Shown here piece by piece: positions 29,213 through 38,027 of a stretch of DNA of 64,000 nt; within the stretch, counting starts at the first letter, position 1; every line of letters starts with the position of its first letter. The position numbers were made by a program, and so were the translations under genes. Source of the stretch: Rhodanobacter sp. Root480 (lineage in GTDB: Bacteria > Pseudomonadota > Gammaproteobacteria > Xanthomonadales > Rhodanobacteraceae); the NCBI RefSeq assembly GCF_001426645.1, contig NZ_LMEX01000004.1:186492-250491 (forward strand). The letters run 5' to 3'. Below the pieces are notes generated by a model. The model was not told the origin of the DNA. It did not search any database and was given only the letters and a program-made list of their open reading frames with translations.

Positions 29213-29659
29213 ATGCGCAAGTTGATCGCGATTGCCCTGCTCGGCCTGTTGTCCACCCCGCTGATGGCCGCCGAATGCACCACCACCGTCGAAGCCAACG
29301 ACGCCATGCAGTTCAACGTCAAAACCATCACCGTGCCGAAGACCTGCAAGACGTTCGCCGTGACGCTCAAGCACACCGGCAAGCTGCCCGTCACCGCGAT
29401 GGGCCACAACTGGGTGCTGGCACACAGCGCCGACGAATCGGGCGTCATCGCCGACGGCATGAAGGCCGGCGCGGCCAACAGCTACGAGAAGCCGGGTGAT
29501 GCCCGCATCATTGCGCACACCAAGCTGATCGGTGGCGGCCAGTCCGACACGGCCACGATCAACGTGTCGAAGCTCAAGGCTGGTGAGCAGTACGCCTACT
29601 TCTGCACCTTCCCTGGCCATGCCGCGCTGATGAAGGGCACCTTGAGCCTGAGCAAGTAA
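29213..29659 (+). CDS. azu: Azurin, periplasmic blue copper protein
   Basis: 148 residues with GGAG upstream and a signal peptide ending PLMAAE. It carries electrons in the periplasm, for example to peroxidases or nitrite reductase. Copper ligands are visible: His in TAMGHNWVL, then Cys, His and Met in [19 protein letters not shown]. The disulfide partners (ECTTT and PKTCKTF) are present. Length and order are typical. It is followed by a GC-rich stem-loop. Confidence 0.97.
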   Translation: MRKLIAIALLGLLSTPLMAAECTTTVEANDAMQFNVKTITVPKTCKTFAVTLKHTGKLPVTAMGHNWVLAHSADESGVIADGMKAGAANSYEKPGDARIIAHTKLIGGGQSDTATINVSKLKAGEQYAYFCTFPGHAALMKGTLSLSK

Positions 29660-29688
29660 GCTCGGCACAAGTACCAGGCCTTCCATCC

Positions 29689-29716
29689 GGGCGCGCGGTT
29701 CTGCCGCGCGCCCTTC
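29689..29716 (+). terminator. Stem-loop after azurin
   Basis: GGGCGCGCGG-TTCTG-CCGCGCGCCC followed by TTCAT: a strong stem with a short T tract. Confidence 0.65.
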
Positions 29717-29738
29717 ATCATTCCAAGTCTCGAATCGC

Positions 29739-30146
29739 ATGAATCCATCTGCCGCACTGGACGAACCCCTCCTGGCCACGCTGGTCGACCATTTCTACGA
29801 AAAGGTGCGACGCGACCCGGACATCGGCCCGATATTCAACGCCGCCGTGGACGACTGGGATGAACACAAACGCCTGCTGACCTCGTTCTGGGCGTCGGTG
29901 GCGTTGCGTGCGGGCAGCTATCGCGGCAACCCGATGGCGGCGCACCGGCCGCACCCGATCCAGGCACGGCACTTCGACCGCTGGCTTGAGCTGTGGCAGG
30001 AAACCTGTGGCGAGGAACTCGACGAGGCGAATGCCGCACAGATGCTCGACTATGCGCAGCGCATCGGACGCAGCCTGAAGTTCGGCCTGGGCCTGCATCC
30101 GGAAGGGCACGCTTTTGGTGTGCCGGTGGTGGGCGTCGGCCGCTGA
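29739..30146 (+). CDS. Group III-like truncated hemoglobin
   Basis: 135 residues. Motifs DHFYEKVRRDPDIGPIFN, SFWASVALRAGSYRGNPMAA and HRPHPIQARHFDRWLELW (likely proximal His in the F-helix region) match group III truncated globins (about 130-140 aa), which bind O2 or NO; their roles are poorly defined, often redox or NO handling. It lies downstream of azurin after a stem-loop and before a REP pair, so it may form part of a redox-protective group with azurin and tpx. Confidence 0.85.
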   Translation: MNPSAALDEPLLATLVDHFYEKVRRDPDIGPIFNAAVDDWDEHKRLLTSFWASVALRAGSYRGNPMAAHRPHPIQARHFDRWLELWQETCGEELDEANAAQMLDYAQRIGRSLKFGLGLHPEGHAFGVPVVGVGR

Positions 30147-30180
30147 GGGCGGACATACCCGAAGTAAATCTGGCTTTATT

Positions 30181-30275
30181 TGCAGGAGCGACTTCAGTCG
30201 CGATGCTTCTTCTTTTGAGGCCCGTTCTTTTGGGAACTCACAAGCAAGAGCATCGCGACTGAAGTCGCTCCTACA
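30181..30275. repeat. Inverted REP pair between globin and tpx
   Basis: TGCAGGAGCGACTTCAGTCG plus CGATGC faces GCATCGCGACTGAAGTCGC plus TCCTACA about 45 bp later. The left head is GCAG instead of GTAG. Both stems are of the GACTTCAGTC type. It lies between converging genes. Confidence 0.85.
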
Positions 30276-30303
30276 CGTCGCCCGTAATCAGCGGGCGGCT
30301 CGA

Positions 30304-30804
30304 TCACGCCAGTGCAGCGAGTGCGGCGTCGTAGTTCGGCTCGTTGCCGATCTCGCCGACCAGTTCGGCATGCAGCACCTTGTCGTGCTCGTCGAGCACC
30401 ACCACGGCGCGTGCGGCAAGGCCGGCCAGCGGGCCTTCGGCGATCGCCACGCCGTAGTCATTGAGAAACTGGCGGCCGCGCATCAGCGACAGGTTGACCA
30501 CCTTGTCCAAACCTTCGGCGCCGCAGAAGCGTGCCTGCGCGAACGGCAGGTCGGCCGAAATGCAAAGCACCACGGTATTGTTGAGCTTGCTGGCCGATTC
30601 GTTGAAGTGGCGCACGGAAGCCGCGCAGGTCGGTGTGTCCACGCTGGGGAAGATGTTGAGCACCTTGCGCTTGCCGGCGAAGCTCGCCAGCGTGGCGTCG
30701 GCAAGGTCACCCGCGACCAGGGTGAATGCCGGGGCGGCGGATCCCACGGCGGGAAACTGGCCATTGACGCTGATCGGCTTGCCATGAAAGGTGACGTTGG
30801 ACAT
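30304..30804 (-). CDS. tpx: Thiol peroxidase (atypical 2-Cys peroxiredoxin)
   Basis: 166 residues with AAGGAG before the ATG. It reduces hydroperoxides with thioredoxin. The peroxidatic cysteine is in [18 protein letters not shown] and the resolving cysteine in [15 protein letters not shown]. The N-terminal [20 protein letters not shown] and the length match Tpx. It is a single-gene unit, or is coupled with the upstream CopD-like gene only 25 bp away in the same direction. Confidence 0.96.
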   Translation of the reverse strand: MSNVTFHGKPISVNGQFPAVGSAAPAFTLVAGDLADATLASFAGKRKVLNIFPSVDTPTCAASVRHFNESASKLNNTVVLCISADLPFAQARFCGAEGLDKVVNLSLMRGRQFLNDYGVAIAEGPLAGLAARAVVVLDEHDKVLHAELVGEIGNEPNYDAALAALA

Positions 30805-30829
30805 GTGAAGCTCCTTGGGGAATGAATCG

Positions 30830-31267
30830 TTACAAGTAGAACATGGTCTTGGCGAGAAACACGATGCCGACCATCAATGCCAGCACCACGCGATGCGTGT
30901 GCTTGAAGCGGCATACGTCCATCTTCCCATGGCGCATCGCCCACATCGCATTGACGAACACGCCCAGCACGGCGAACGCCAGCACCACCTTCAACAGCAA
31001 CCAGTTGCCGAAGCGCGAGCCCACGCAGGCAAAGCCGTCACAGCGGATGTCGAACAGCACGCCGCCGCTGACGAAAAGCAGGATCACCACCACCGGCATG
31101 AAGCGCCGCACCCGCGCCATCACCGCCTGTTCGATGCGTTGCATGGTGGCCGTGTCGAACCGCTTGTGCAGCGACTCGACCACCAGCACCTCGAACGCCA
31201 CCGCGCCCACGAAGATGATGGCGCAGGCCAGGTGGAGCAGAACGATCCAGGGATACCAGACAGACAT
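30830..31267 (-). CDS. CopD-like four-helix inner-membrane protein
   Basis: About 145 residues from ATG 31267; the longer frame adds a charged stretch without an RBS. Four hydrophobic helices: [57 protein letters not shown] and [19 protein letters not shown]. Histidines in helix 1 (LLHLAC) and in FKHTHRVV resemble CopD/b-type-heme membrane proteins. A role in copper or heme handling is possible, given azurin nearby, but unproven. It lies directly upstream of tpx. Confidence 0.6.
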   Translation of the reverse strand: MSVWYPWIVLLHLACAIIFVGAVAFEVLVVESLHKRFDTATMQRIEQAVMARVRRFMPVVVILLFVSGGVLFDIRCDGFACVGSRFGNWLLLKVVLAFAVLGVFVNAMWAMRHGKMDVCRFKHTHRVVLALMVGIVFLAKTMFYL

Positions 31268-31469
31268 GGAAGCACCACCAGCGCGCGACGAGGCCACCAC
31301 TATCTTCCGCTCCACCGATAGCTGCCATGACTTGCATCAGCCCTTGCCACGCCGCGTCGTGCCCAGGCAACGTCCCGACCGCCCATGACCACTGGTAGAT
31401 GACAGCCGTCGCGTGACTCTGCAACCATCGGACTCTTTTTTTGGCGTCAGCGCCCGCACAGGAGCTTCC

Positions 31470-33134
31470 ATGTCCCAAGCCAGCCAGATCCGCCGCGATG
31501 TGGGGCCATTCGCCCTGATGCTTACCGGCCTGGGCTCGATCATCGGCTCGGGCTGGCTGTTCGGGGCGTGGCGGGCGGCGCAGATCGCCGGGCCGGGCGC
31601 CATCTGGGCCTGGGTGATCGGCGCGGCGATCATCATGACGGTGGCGCTGACCTACGCCGAGCTGGGCGCGATGTTCCCAGAATCCGGCGGCATGGTGCGC
31701 TACGGCCATTATTCGCACGGCTCGCTGGTGGGTTTCATCGCGGCCTGGGCGAACTGGATCGCGATCGTCTCGGTGATCTCGGTGGAGGCCGAGGCCTCGG
31801 CGCAGTACATGTCGTCGTGGAAGTGGCAGTGGGCGAAGGATCTGTACCACCAGATGCCCGGCGGCCACGGCGAGCTGAGCACCAATGGCCTGCTGATCGC
31901 GGCGGCGCTGGTGGTGATGTATTTCCTGTTCAACTTCTGGAGCGTGAAGCTGTTTGCGCGCTCGAATACGGCCATCACGCTGTTCAAGCTGGTGATCCCC
32001 GCGCTTACCGCGGTGCTGCTGATCGCCAGCGGTTTCCATGCCGAGAACTTCGCCGTGGGCATCCACGGCGAGCTGCACGAGACCGACTTCCCCTCGATCC
32101 TCACCGCGGTGGCGATCGCCGGCATCGTGTTCAGCTTCAACGGCTTCCAGAGCCCGGTGAACCTGGCCGGCGAAGCGCGCAACCCGGGCAAGAGCATCCC
32201 GTTCGCCATCGTCTGCTCGATCGGGCTGGCAACCGTGGTCTACGTGCTGCTGCAGGTGGCGTTCATCGGCTCGGTGCCGCGCGAGATGCTGGCCGACGTG
32301 GGCTGGCACGGGATCAACTTCAGCTCGCCGTTCGCGGACCTGGCGATCATCCTGGGCATGCAGTGGCTGGCGACATTGCTGTTCATCGACGCGGTGGTCA
32401 GCCCCAGCGGCACCGGCATGACCTATACCGCCACCACCGCGCGCATGCTCTACGGCATGGAGCGCAACGGCACGCTGCCGAGCATCCTGGGTCGCGTGCA
32501 CCCGAAATGGGGCATACCGCGCCCGGCGATGTGGGTGAACCTGGGGGTGTCGTTCCTGTTCCTGTTTTTCTTCCGCGGCTGGGGTTCGCTGGCGGCGGTG
32601 ATATCGGTGGCGACCATCATTTCCTACCTTACCGGCCCGGTCAGTGTGATGACGCTGCGCCGTACCGCGCCGGAGTTGAACCGCCCGCTGCGCCTGGCCG
32701 GCCTGTCGGTGCTGGCCGGCATCGCCTTCATCATGTCCACCGAGCTTTTGTATTGGGCCAAGTGGCCGCTGACCGGTGAAATCATCCTGCTGATGGTGGT
32801 CGCGCTGCCGGTGTATTTCTATTACCAGGCCAAGTCCGGCTGGCACGATTTCGGGCGGCAGATGAAGGGCGCCTGGTGGCTGGTGTTCTACCTGCCCACG
32901 CTGGCGCTGGTCTCCTGGGCCGGCAGCACCACGTTCGGCGGCAAGGGCTACCTGCCCTACGGCTGGGATCTGGTGGTGGTGGCGGGCATCGGGCTGGTGT
33001 TCTACCAGTGGGGCGTGAAGAGCGGCTGGCGCACGCCATCGGTGGAAGCGGCGCAACTGGAAGCGCGCCTCGATCCGAATGCACCGCTGGTACCGCCGGA
33101 CGAGGAGACGGCCGAGCGGATTACCGGACACTGA
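31470..33134 (+). CDS. APC-superfamily amino acid permease
   Basis: 554 residues from ATG 31470 with AGGAG 6 nt upstream. About twelve transmembrane helices. The N-terminal signature GPFALMLTGLGSIIGSGWLF is the unwound TM1 substrate-binding motif of APC transporters, followed by GPGAIWAWVIGAAIIMTVAL and ELGAMFPESGGMVRYGHYSH. FSFNGFQSPVNLAGEARNPG matches TM6. The C-terminus is cytosolic and charged. The substrate cannot be read from sequence. It converges on the NCS2-like permease across a long hairpin. Confidence 0.88.
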   Translation: MSQASQIRRDVGPFALMLTGLGSIIGSGWLFGAWRAAQIAGPGAIWAWVIGAAIIMTVALTYAELGAMFPESGGMVRYGHYSHGSLVGFIAAWANWIAIVSVISVEAEASAQYMSSWKWQWAKDLYHQMPGGHGELSTNGLLIAAALVVMYFLFNFWSVKLFARSNTAITLFKLVIPALTAVLLIASGFHAENFAVGIHGELHETDFPSILTAVAIAGIVFSFNGFQSPVNLAGEARNPGKSIPFAIVCSIGLATVVYVLLQVAFIGSVPREMLADVGWHGINFSSPFADLAIILGMQWLATLLFIDAVVSPSGTGMTYTATTARMLYGMERNGTLPSILGRVHPKWGIPRPAMWVNLGVSFLFLFFFRGWGSLAAVISVATIISYLTGPVSVMTLRRTAPELNRPLRLAGLSVLAGIAFIMSTELLYWAKWPLTGEIILLMVVALPVYFYYQAKSGWHDFGRQMKGAWWLVFYLPTLALVSWAGSTTFGGKGYLPYGWDLVVVAGIGLVFYQWGVKSGWRTPSVEAAQLEARLDPNAPLVPPDEETAERITGH

Positions 33135-33152
33135 GTCGTACCCCTTCCGATC

Positions 33153-33189
33153 GACGCAAACGCGCGGCCACGAGCCGCGCGTTTGCGTC
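33153..33189. terminator. 16-bp perfect hairpin between converging permease genes
   Basis: GACGCAAACGCGCGGC-CACGA-GCCGCGCGTTTGCGTC ends directly at the stop codon of the minus-strand gene. No T tract follows, but position and strength suggest bidirectional termination. Confidence 0.7.
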
Positions 33190-34782
33190 TCAGCGTGCCG
33201 CACCGGCGCTGCGCCGCGCGTCGCCCAGCGACAGCAACACCAGCACCACAGCCAGCACCAGGTAGGCCCCGGCGAACTGCCACACCACGCCCTGCAGCGG
33301 CACGTCGAGCAGCCACGGCAGGTAGATGCCGCCGGACAGTTCCACCGAATGGATCACCCCGAACAGACTCAGCACCGCGCCCAGCAGCAGGATCAATGCG
33401 GCGCGCAACGGGCGCGCGTCGATCAGCGCCACCACGAAACTCGCCCAGATCATCGAAGTGATGATGAAACCGTTGCCCAATACGGTGATCACCGCCAGCT
33501 CGGAAATGCCGTGTGTGCCGTCGTTGAACAACTGCGCAAAATGCTCCGGCGACACATAGGTCGGATCGCTGAGCTTGATCGTCAGCATCCGCGCGATCGC
33601 CGGGAAAAAGCTGAACACCACCGCCGCGGCGTAACGCACCGGCGTGGCCTCGAACGCCTGCACGGTGATGCCGATGGCCACGAAAACCAGAATCGGCGCC
33701 AGCACCGGCAGCGGCAGCAGCTCGACCAGGTTGGACAAGTAGCCGAAGATGCCGCCCAGCCCGATCACGATGCCGGTAAGCAGCGTGTAACCGCTGCGCG
33801 CGCCCATCGCCTTGTACGAGGGCTGGCCGATGTACGGCGTGGTCTGCGCCACGCCGCCGCAGAAACCCGCCGCCAGCGTGGCCAACGCCTCCACCAGCAG
33901 GATGTCGCGGGTCGAATAATCATCACCGGCCGCGCGCGCACTCTCGGTGACGTTGATGCCGCCCACCACCATCAACAGGCCGAACGGCAGGATCAGCGGC
34001 AGGTACGGCACCACGTAGGCAAGCCCGTTCACCCATTGCAGCGTCGGCCACGGCAGCGCGAAACGCCACTGCCACGCCGCCGGTGCGTGATAGCCAGCGC
34101 CCAGCCAGCCCAGCGGACCAAGTACGTAATACAGCAACGCGCCGACCACGAACGCCACCAGCACGCCGGGCAGCCCGAACGGCATGCGCGCCCTGGCCAC
34201 CAGCGCGTACAGCACCACGCCGAGCCCGGCAAAGCCCACCACCGGGATCTTGAGGATCTCCACCAGCGGCAGGAAGCCCATCAGCACCAGTGCAATGCCG
34301 GCGATGGAGCCGAGCAGGCCGGCGCGTGGCACGTGCCGTTGCACCATCGCACCGAAGAACGACAACACGAACTTCAACACGCCCATCACCACCAACGAGG
34401 CCATGCCCAATTGCCAGGTGGCGATCGCCGCGGCATGTTCGTCCATGCCACCATGCTTGAAGCCGAGGAAGGCCGGCCCCAGCACCAGCAGCGCCATGCC
34501 GATGCTGGTGGGCGCATCCAGCCCCAGCGGCATCGCGGTGACATCGTCGCGCCCGTTGCGCCGCGCCAACCGGCGTGCCATCGCGGTATAGGCGAGGTTG
34601 CCCAGCAGCACACCGAACGCGGTGCCGGGAAACATGCGCAAAAACACGATGTCCGCGGGAAAGCCGAAAATGCCGATCAGCGCCGTGGCGAGAAAGGCCA
34701 TGATGGACAGGTTGTCTACCACCAGGCCAAGGAAGCCATTGAGGTCGCCGGGAGCAAACCAGCGGTTGCGAGAAGTAGTCAC
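33190..34782 (-). CDS. NCS2/SulP-fold-like permease of unknown substrate
   Basis: 530 residues from a GTG at 34782. Twelve or more helices. The opening (WFAPGDLNGFLGLVVDNLSI) and FCGGVAQTTPYIGQPSYKAM resemble nucleobase-ascorbate/xanthine-type permeases, yet I do not see a family-defining substrate motif. It is 28 bp downstream of the DUF3574 lipoprotein gene and shares its promoter region with the divergent TonB receptor, where a met-type operator sits. A link with uptake of a sulfur compound is therefore inferred from context only; a purine or anion is equally possible by homology. Confidence 0.75.
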   Translation of the reverse strand: MTTSRNRWFAPGDLNGFLGLVVDNLSIMAFLATALIGIFGFPADIVFLRMFPGTAFGVLLGNLAYTAMARRLARRNGRDDVTAMPLGLDAPTSIGMALLVLGPAFLGFKHGGMDEHAAAIATWQLGMASLVVMGVLKFVLSFFGAMVQRHVPRAGLLGSIAGIALVLMGFLPLVEILKIPVVGFAGLGVVLYALVARARMPFGLPGVLVAFVVGALLYYVLGPLGWLGAGYHAPAAWQWRFALPWPTLQWVNGLAYVVPYLPLILPFGLLMVVGGINVTESARAAGDDYSTRDILLVEALATLAAGFCGGVAQTTPYIGQPSYKAMGARSGYTLLTGIVIGLGGIFGYLSNLVELLPLPVLAPILVFVAIGITVQAFEATPVRYAAAVVFSFFPAIARMLTIKLSDPTYVSPEHFAQLFNDGTHGISELAVITVLGNGFIITSMIWASFVVALIDARPLRAALILLLGAVLSLFGVIHSVELSGGIYLPWLLDVPLQGVVWQFAGAYLVLAVVLVLLSLGDARRSAGAAR

Positions 34783-34810
34783 GAGGGAAGCCTGCAGGTG
34801 GAGGGGCGAT

Positions 34811-35257
34811 TCAGAACGACACGTCGGCCGGCTGCGTCACGCGCAGTACCGACTGGTCACCGGTGCGCTGCTTCCACGCCGCGCGGATCGCCTCGACCTT
34901 GGCGCGGTTGGCCGGCGTGTCCGGGTAATCGATCACCAGCATCTTCGAGCGCAGCCGCTCGGGACTGGTCTGCTGCTTGCCCTGCCACTGGCCGTAGACG
35001 TCGATCACGCTGAGCCCGTCGGGGAAGCGCGTGCTGACCTCGTGGTCGAGGAACTCCCGCCAAGCCTGCTCGCTGATGCCCTGTTGCGGCTGGTCGGCCA
35101 GGCCCAGGCCGAAGTACAGCCGTGTATCGACCCAGCCCTGCGTCTGCGCCGGATGCGCGGCATCGCCGTGCAGGACGGCATTCGCGACGCCCGGTTGCGT
35201 CGCGCAACCCGCCAACAGCGCCGACAGCAAAAGAGCCGAAAACAAACGAAATTTCAT
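34811..35257 (-). CDS. DUF3574 lipoprotein
   Basis: 148 residues from ATG 35257 (GGGA 8 nt upstream). Its N-terminus is a clear lipoprotein signal: MKFRLFSALLLSALLAGC, with lipobox LAGC. The body, LYFGLGLADQPQQGISEQAW plus FPDGLSVIDVYGQWQGK, matches the DUF3574 pattern. Function is unknown. It should be membrane-anchored in the periplasm. It is the promoter-proximal gene of a two-gene unit with the NCS2-like permease and is divergent from the TonB receptor, so the three may serve one uptake route. Confidence 0.85.
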   Translation of the reverse strand: MKFRLFSALLLSALLAGCATQPGVANAVLHGDAAHPAQTQGWVDTRLYFGLGLADQPQQGISEQAWREFLDHEVSTRFPDGLSVIDVYGQWQGKQQTSPERLRSKMLVIDYPDTPANRAKVEAIRAAWKQRTGDQSVLRVTQPADVSF

Positions 35258-35281
35258 TAGCACATTCCCGATGATCATTTG

Positions 35282-35306
35282 GACGTCTATACGTATAGAC
35301 GGGTTT
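35282..35306. promoter_or_regulatory. Met-box-like operator in the DUF3574/TonB-receptor divergent promoter
   Basis: It contains a perfect 16-bp palindrome GTCTATACGTATAGAC (35285-35300). Read as 8-mers, GACGTCTA-type units recur (GGACGTCT, ATACGTAT, AGACGGGT against the MetJ met box AGACGTCT: 7, 6 and 6 of 8). The 17 bases at 35284-35300 match the site upstream of metX (41853-41869) at 13 positions. It lies 27 bp before the DUF3574 start. Confidence 0.55.
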
Positions 35307-35391
35307 GGCGATAGAGTATTGGCAGCTACGGCACCGCGAGGCAACACCTATTTCTCGCCCGCGATGCAGCTACCCCAGGGATCCGCACGAC

Positions 35392-35466
35392 ATGCATCAC
35401 CATCATCGCCACAAAAAGCCGCCCATGCACCAGTGCATGACGTCGCGGCGCTGTTGCTGTCGCTGA
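35392..35466 (+). CDS. Putative 24-residue His/Cys-rich leader peptide upstream of the TonB receptor
   Basis: ATG at 35392 (AGGGA about 11 nt upstream) opens MHHHHRHKK and ends RRCCCR before TGA. Six His, four Cys and three Met are packed in 24 codons, far from random composition here. Three consecutive Cys codons (35452-35460) sit three codons before the stop, the arrangement of ribosome-stalling leaders. It lies between the met-type operator and the receptor start. I know of no matching family. Alternatives: a metal-sensing leader (His cluster) or a chance ORF. Confidence 0.5.
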   Translation: MHHHHRHKKPPMHQCMTSRRCCCR

Positions 35467-35492
35467 GCCCCTCTGCGACGTCCGGGCGTCGC
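35439..35492 (+). promoter_or_regulatory. Candidate attenuator: mutually exclusive hairpins after the leader ORF
   Basis: GACGTCGC (35439-35446, inside the leader codons) pairs with GCGACGTC (35475-35482). The same GCGACG (35475-35480) can instead pair with CGTCGC (35487-35492). A ribosome held on the Cys codons would block the first pairing. C-rich, G-poor sequence follows (35493-35555), compatible with Rho loading. Confidence 0.45.
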
Positions 35493-35558
35493 CTCCCCTA
35501 CCCGCATCCCCGCCATCGCTTCCCCGTCGATGGCCCCGCACCATCCAAGGAAACGCTC

Positions 35559-38015
35559 ATGTCCTTCGCCCCCGTTCTCCCGCGGCACCACCGCCTGTAC
35601 ACCGCCGTGCTGCTGGCCGGCCTTGCCGCCTTACCGGTCCACGCCCAGCAGGCGAACGCCAGCCAGGCCCAGACGCTGCAACAAGTGGTGGTGACTGGCG
35701 TGCGCGCCAGCAGCCGTACCGCGCTGGAATCACCGGTGCCGATCGACGTACTCACACCTGACGACCTGCGCAGCGCCGGCGCACTGAACGGCGAGCTCGG
35801 CCAGGCGCTGGCCACCCTGCTGCCCTCGTTCAACTTCCCGCGGCAGTCCAACTCCGGCGGCTCCGACCACGTGCGCGCCGCGCAGTTGCGCGGGCTCTCG
35901 CCCGACCAGGTGCTGGTGCTGGTCAACGGCAAGCGTTTCCACACCTCGGCGCTGGTCAACACCGACACCAAGATCGGCCGCGGCACCACGCCGGTGGATT
36001 TCAACGCGATCCCGATCAGCGCGATCAAGCGCATCGAAGTGCTGCGCGACGGCGCCGGTGCGCAATACGGCTCCGACGCCATCGCAGGCGTGGTCAACAT
36101 CATCCTCAAGGATTCGCCCGAAGGCGGCGAGCTGGAGAGCAGCTACGGCGCCAACCACACCTATTTCGCCCCCAGCCAGCAAACCATCACCGACGGCCAG
36201 AGCAGCTACGGTGCAGCCAATTTCGGCACCCGACTGGGCGGCAGCGGCTTCCTGCGCGCAGGTGTGGAAGTGACCCACCACGACGCCACCAACCGCGCCG
36301 GCCTGGACACCGTACCGGACTGGCTGGCCGATCCCACGCCGGCCAACCTGGCCCTGCGCGGCCAACGCAACTACGCGGCCGGCGACCCGCAGAGCGAGAG
36401 CTACAACGGCTGGCTCAACAGCGAGATCCCGCTGGGCGACACGGCCAAACTGTACTGGTTCGGCACTTATACCCAGCGCCACACCATCGGCGACAACTAT
36501 TTCCGCTACCCGGACAGCAGCGCCAACATTCCCTCGATCTATCCCGAGGGTTATCGGCCCGAATCGCTGGGCCACAATCGCGACGTGCAAACGGCGGCCG
36601 GCGTGAAGGGCACTGCCGGCGAGTGGAGCTACGACGGCAGCGTCAACTGGGGCAGCAATGCCTTCGATTACGACCTGCGCCATTCGCTCAACGCCTCGCT
36701 GGGTGCGGACAGCCCCACCGCGTTCCACATCGGCAGCTACCGCTTCAACCAGGGCAGCGCCAACTTCGACGCCAACCGCGCCTTTGACGTGGGCGAGCGT
36801 GCGTTCACCCTCGCCGTGGGCGGTGAATTCCGCCGCGAAACCTTCGTCACCCATCCGGGTGACCCGGCCTCTTATGCGGTCGGTCCGGCACTCGGCGCGC
36901 CGGCCGGCGCACAGGCCGGCGGTGGCTTGCAGCCACAGGATGCGGCCAATCTTTCGCGCCGCGTCAAGGCGGTATACGCGGAAGTTTCCAGCGACCTCAC
37001 CGATCACGTATTCGTCGATGCCGCCACCCGCTACGAGCATTACAGCGACTTCGGCGGCAACTGGAGCGGCAAGCTCAGCGCCCGCTGGGAATTCGTTCCG
37101 GGCTTCGCGCTGCGTGGCGCGGCCTCGAACAACTTCCGCGCACCGTCGTTGAGCCAGATCGGCTTCGAGTCCACCAGCACCGGCTACGGCGCCGACGGCA
37201 AGCTGGTCACCGGCCGCACCCTGTCGGTGAACAACCCGATCGCGCGCGGCCTGGGCGCGGTGCCGCTGACGCCGGAGAAATCGCGCAACTTCAGCCTGGG
37301 CCTTACCGCGCAGCTTGGCGGTGGCTTCGATGCCAGCCTGGACGTCTATCAGATCAGCATCGACAACCGCGTCACCCTGTCGCAAACCATCCGCAGCGAC
37401 GGCCTGGAGGACTACATCCTGCAGCAGTTCGGCGTACCGGGCGTGCAGAGCGTGGCGTTCTTCACCAACGCGGTGGACACGCGCACCCGCGGCGCCGAAC
37501 TGGTGGGCAACTACCGTACGCCGCTGGCCGGCGGGCAATTGCTGCTGACTGCCGCGTACAGCCACAACAAGACCGATATCCGCAAAGTGCGCGACACGCC
37601 GGCGCAACTGACAGCAATCGGCACCGGCAACGTGTTGTTCGGCGACGAGGAGCGCAACACGCTGACCGACGCCGCGCCACGCCAGTGCGGCTCGTTCAGC
37701 GCCCGCTGGGACACCGCGCGCTGGGGACTGCTGGGCCGGGTGATCCGCCAGGGCGCCACCACCCGCGTGTTCGATTTCGGCGACGGTTACGAGCCGACGC
37801 AGACTTACGCGGCGCGCTGGCAGCTCGACGCCGAGCTGGCATTCCACGCCACGCCTCGCTTCACCCTCGCGCTGGGCGGCTACAACCTCACCAACCAGTA
37901 CCCGACCCGCTCCAACAGCGACATCAACTACGCGGAGAATTTCCCGTACGACGTGATCTCGCCGATCGGCAACAACGGCGCCTACTGGTACGGCCGGGTG
38001 CGCTACACGTTCTGA
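35559..38015 (+). CDS. TonB-dependent outer-membrane receptor, probably met/sulfur-regulated
   Basis: 818 residues from ATG 35559 with AAGGAAA upstream; longer reading runs through the leader region without an RBS. A signal peptide ends LPVHAQ. The TonB-box region is LQQVVVTGVRAS. The plug contains VLVLVNGKRFHTSALVN, IPISAIKRIEVLRDGAGAQY and GSDAIAGVVNIILKDSPEGG. The barrel ends WYGRVRYTF with terminal Phe. The plug belongs to the broad iron-complex/CirA-like class, but substrates of this class vary. The upstream met-type operator and Cys-codon leader suggest control by sulfur amino acids, hence perhaps uptake of an organosulfur compound. Confidence 0.9.
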   Translation: MSFAPVLPRHHRLYTAVLLAGLAALPVHAQQANASQAQTLQQVVVTGVRASSRTALESPVPIDVLTPDDLRSAGALNGELGQALATLLPSFNFPRQSNSGGSDHVRAAQLRGLSPDQVLVLVNGKRFHTSALVNTDTKIGRGTTPVDFNAIPISAIKRIEVLRDGAGAQYGSDAIAGVVNIILKDSPEGGELESSYGANHTYFAPSQQTITDGQSSYGAANFGTRLGGSGFLRAGVEVTHHDATNRAGLDTVPDWLADPTPANLALRGQRNYAAGDPQSESYNGWLNSEIPLGDTAKLYWFGTYTQRHTIGDNYFRYPDSSANIPSIYPEGYRPESLGHNRDVQTAAGVKGTAGEWSYDGSVNWGSNAFDYDLRHSLNASLGADSPTAFHIGSYRFNQGSANFDANRAFDVGERAFTLAVGGEFRRETFVTHPGDPASYAVGPALGAPAGAQAGGGLQPQDAANLSRRVKAVYAEVSSDLTDHVFVDAATRYEHYSDFGGNWSGKLSARWEFVPGFALRGAASNNFRAPSLSQIGFESTSTGYGADGKLVTGRTLSVNNPIARGLGAVPLTPEKSRNFSLGLTAQLGGGFDASLDVYQISIDNRVTLSQTIRSDGLEDYILQQFGVPGVQSVAFFTNAVDTRTRGAELVGNYRTPLAGGQLLLTAAYSHNKTDIRKVRDTPAQLTAIGTGNVLFGDEERNTLTDAAPRQCGSFSARWDTARWGLLGRVIRQGATTRVFDFGDGYEPTQTYAARWQLDAELAFHATPRFTLALGGYNLTNQYPTRSNSDINYAENFPYDVISPIGNNGAYWYGRVRYTF

Positions 38016-38027
38016 GTTCTGACGAAG

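Noticed and set aside
31038-33203. 721-codon minus-strand frame
   Set aside because: Antisense to the amino acid permease, His/Gln/Arg-rich shadow.
35031-35558. N-terminal extension of the TonB receptor to 35031
   Set aside because: It would remove the signal peptide from the N-terminus and read through the divergent gene and its promoter; ATG 35559 has an RBS and a normal signal peptide.
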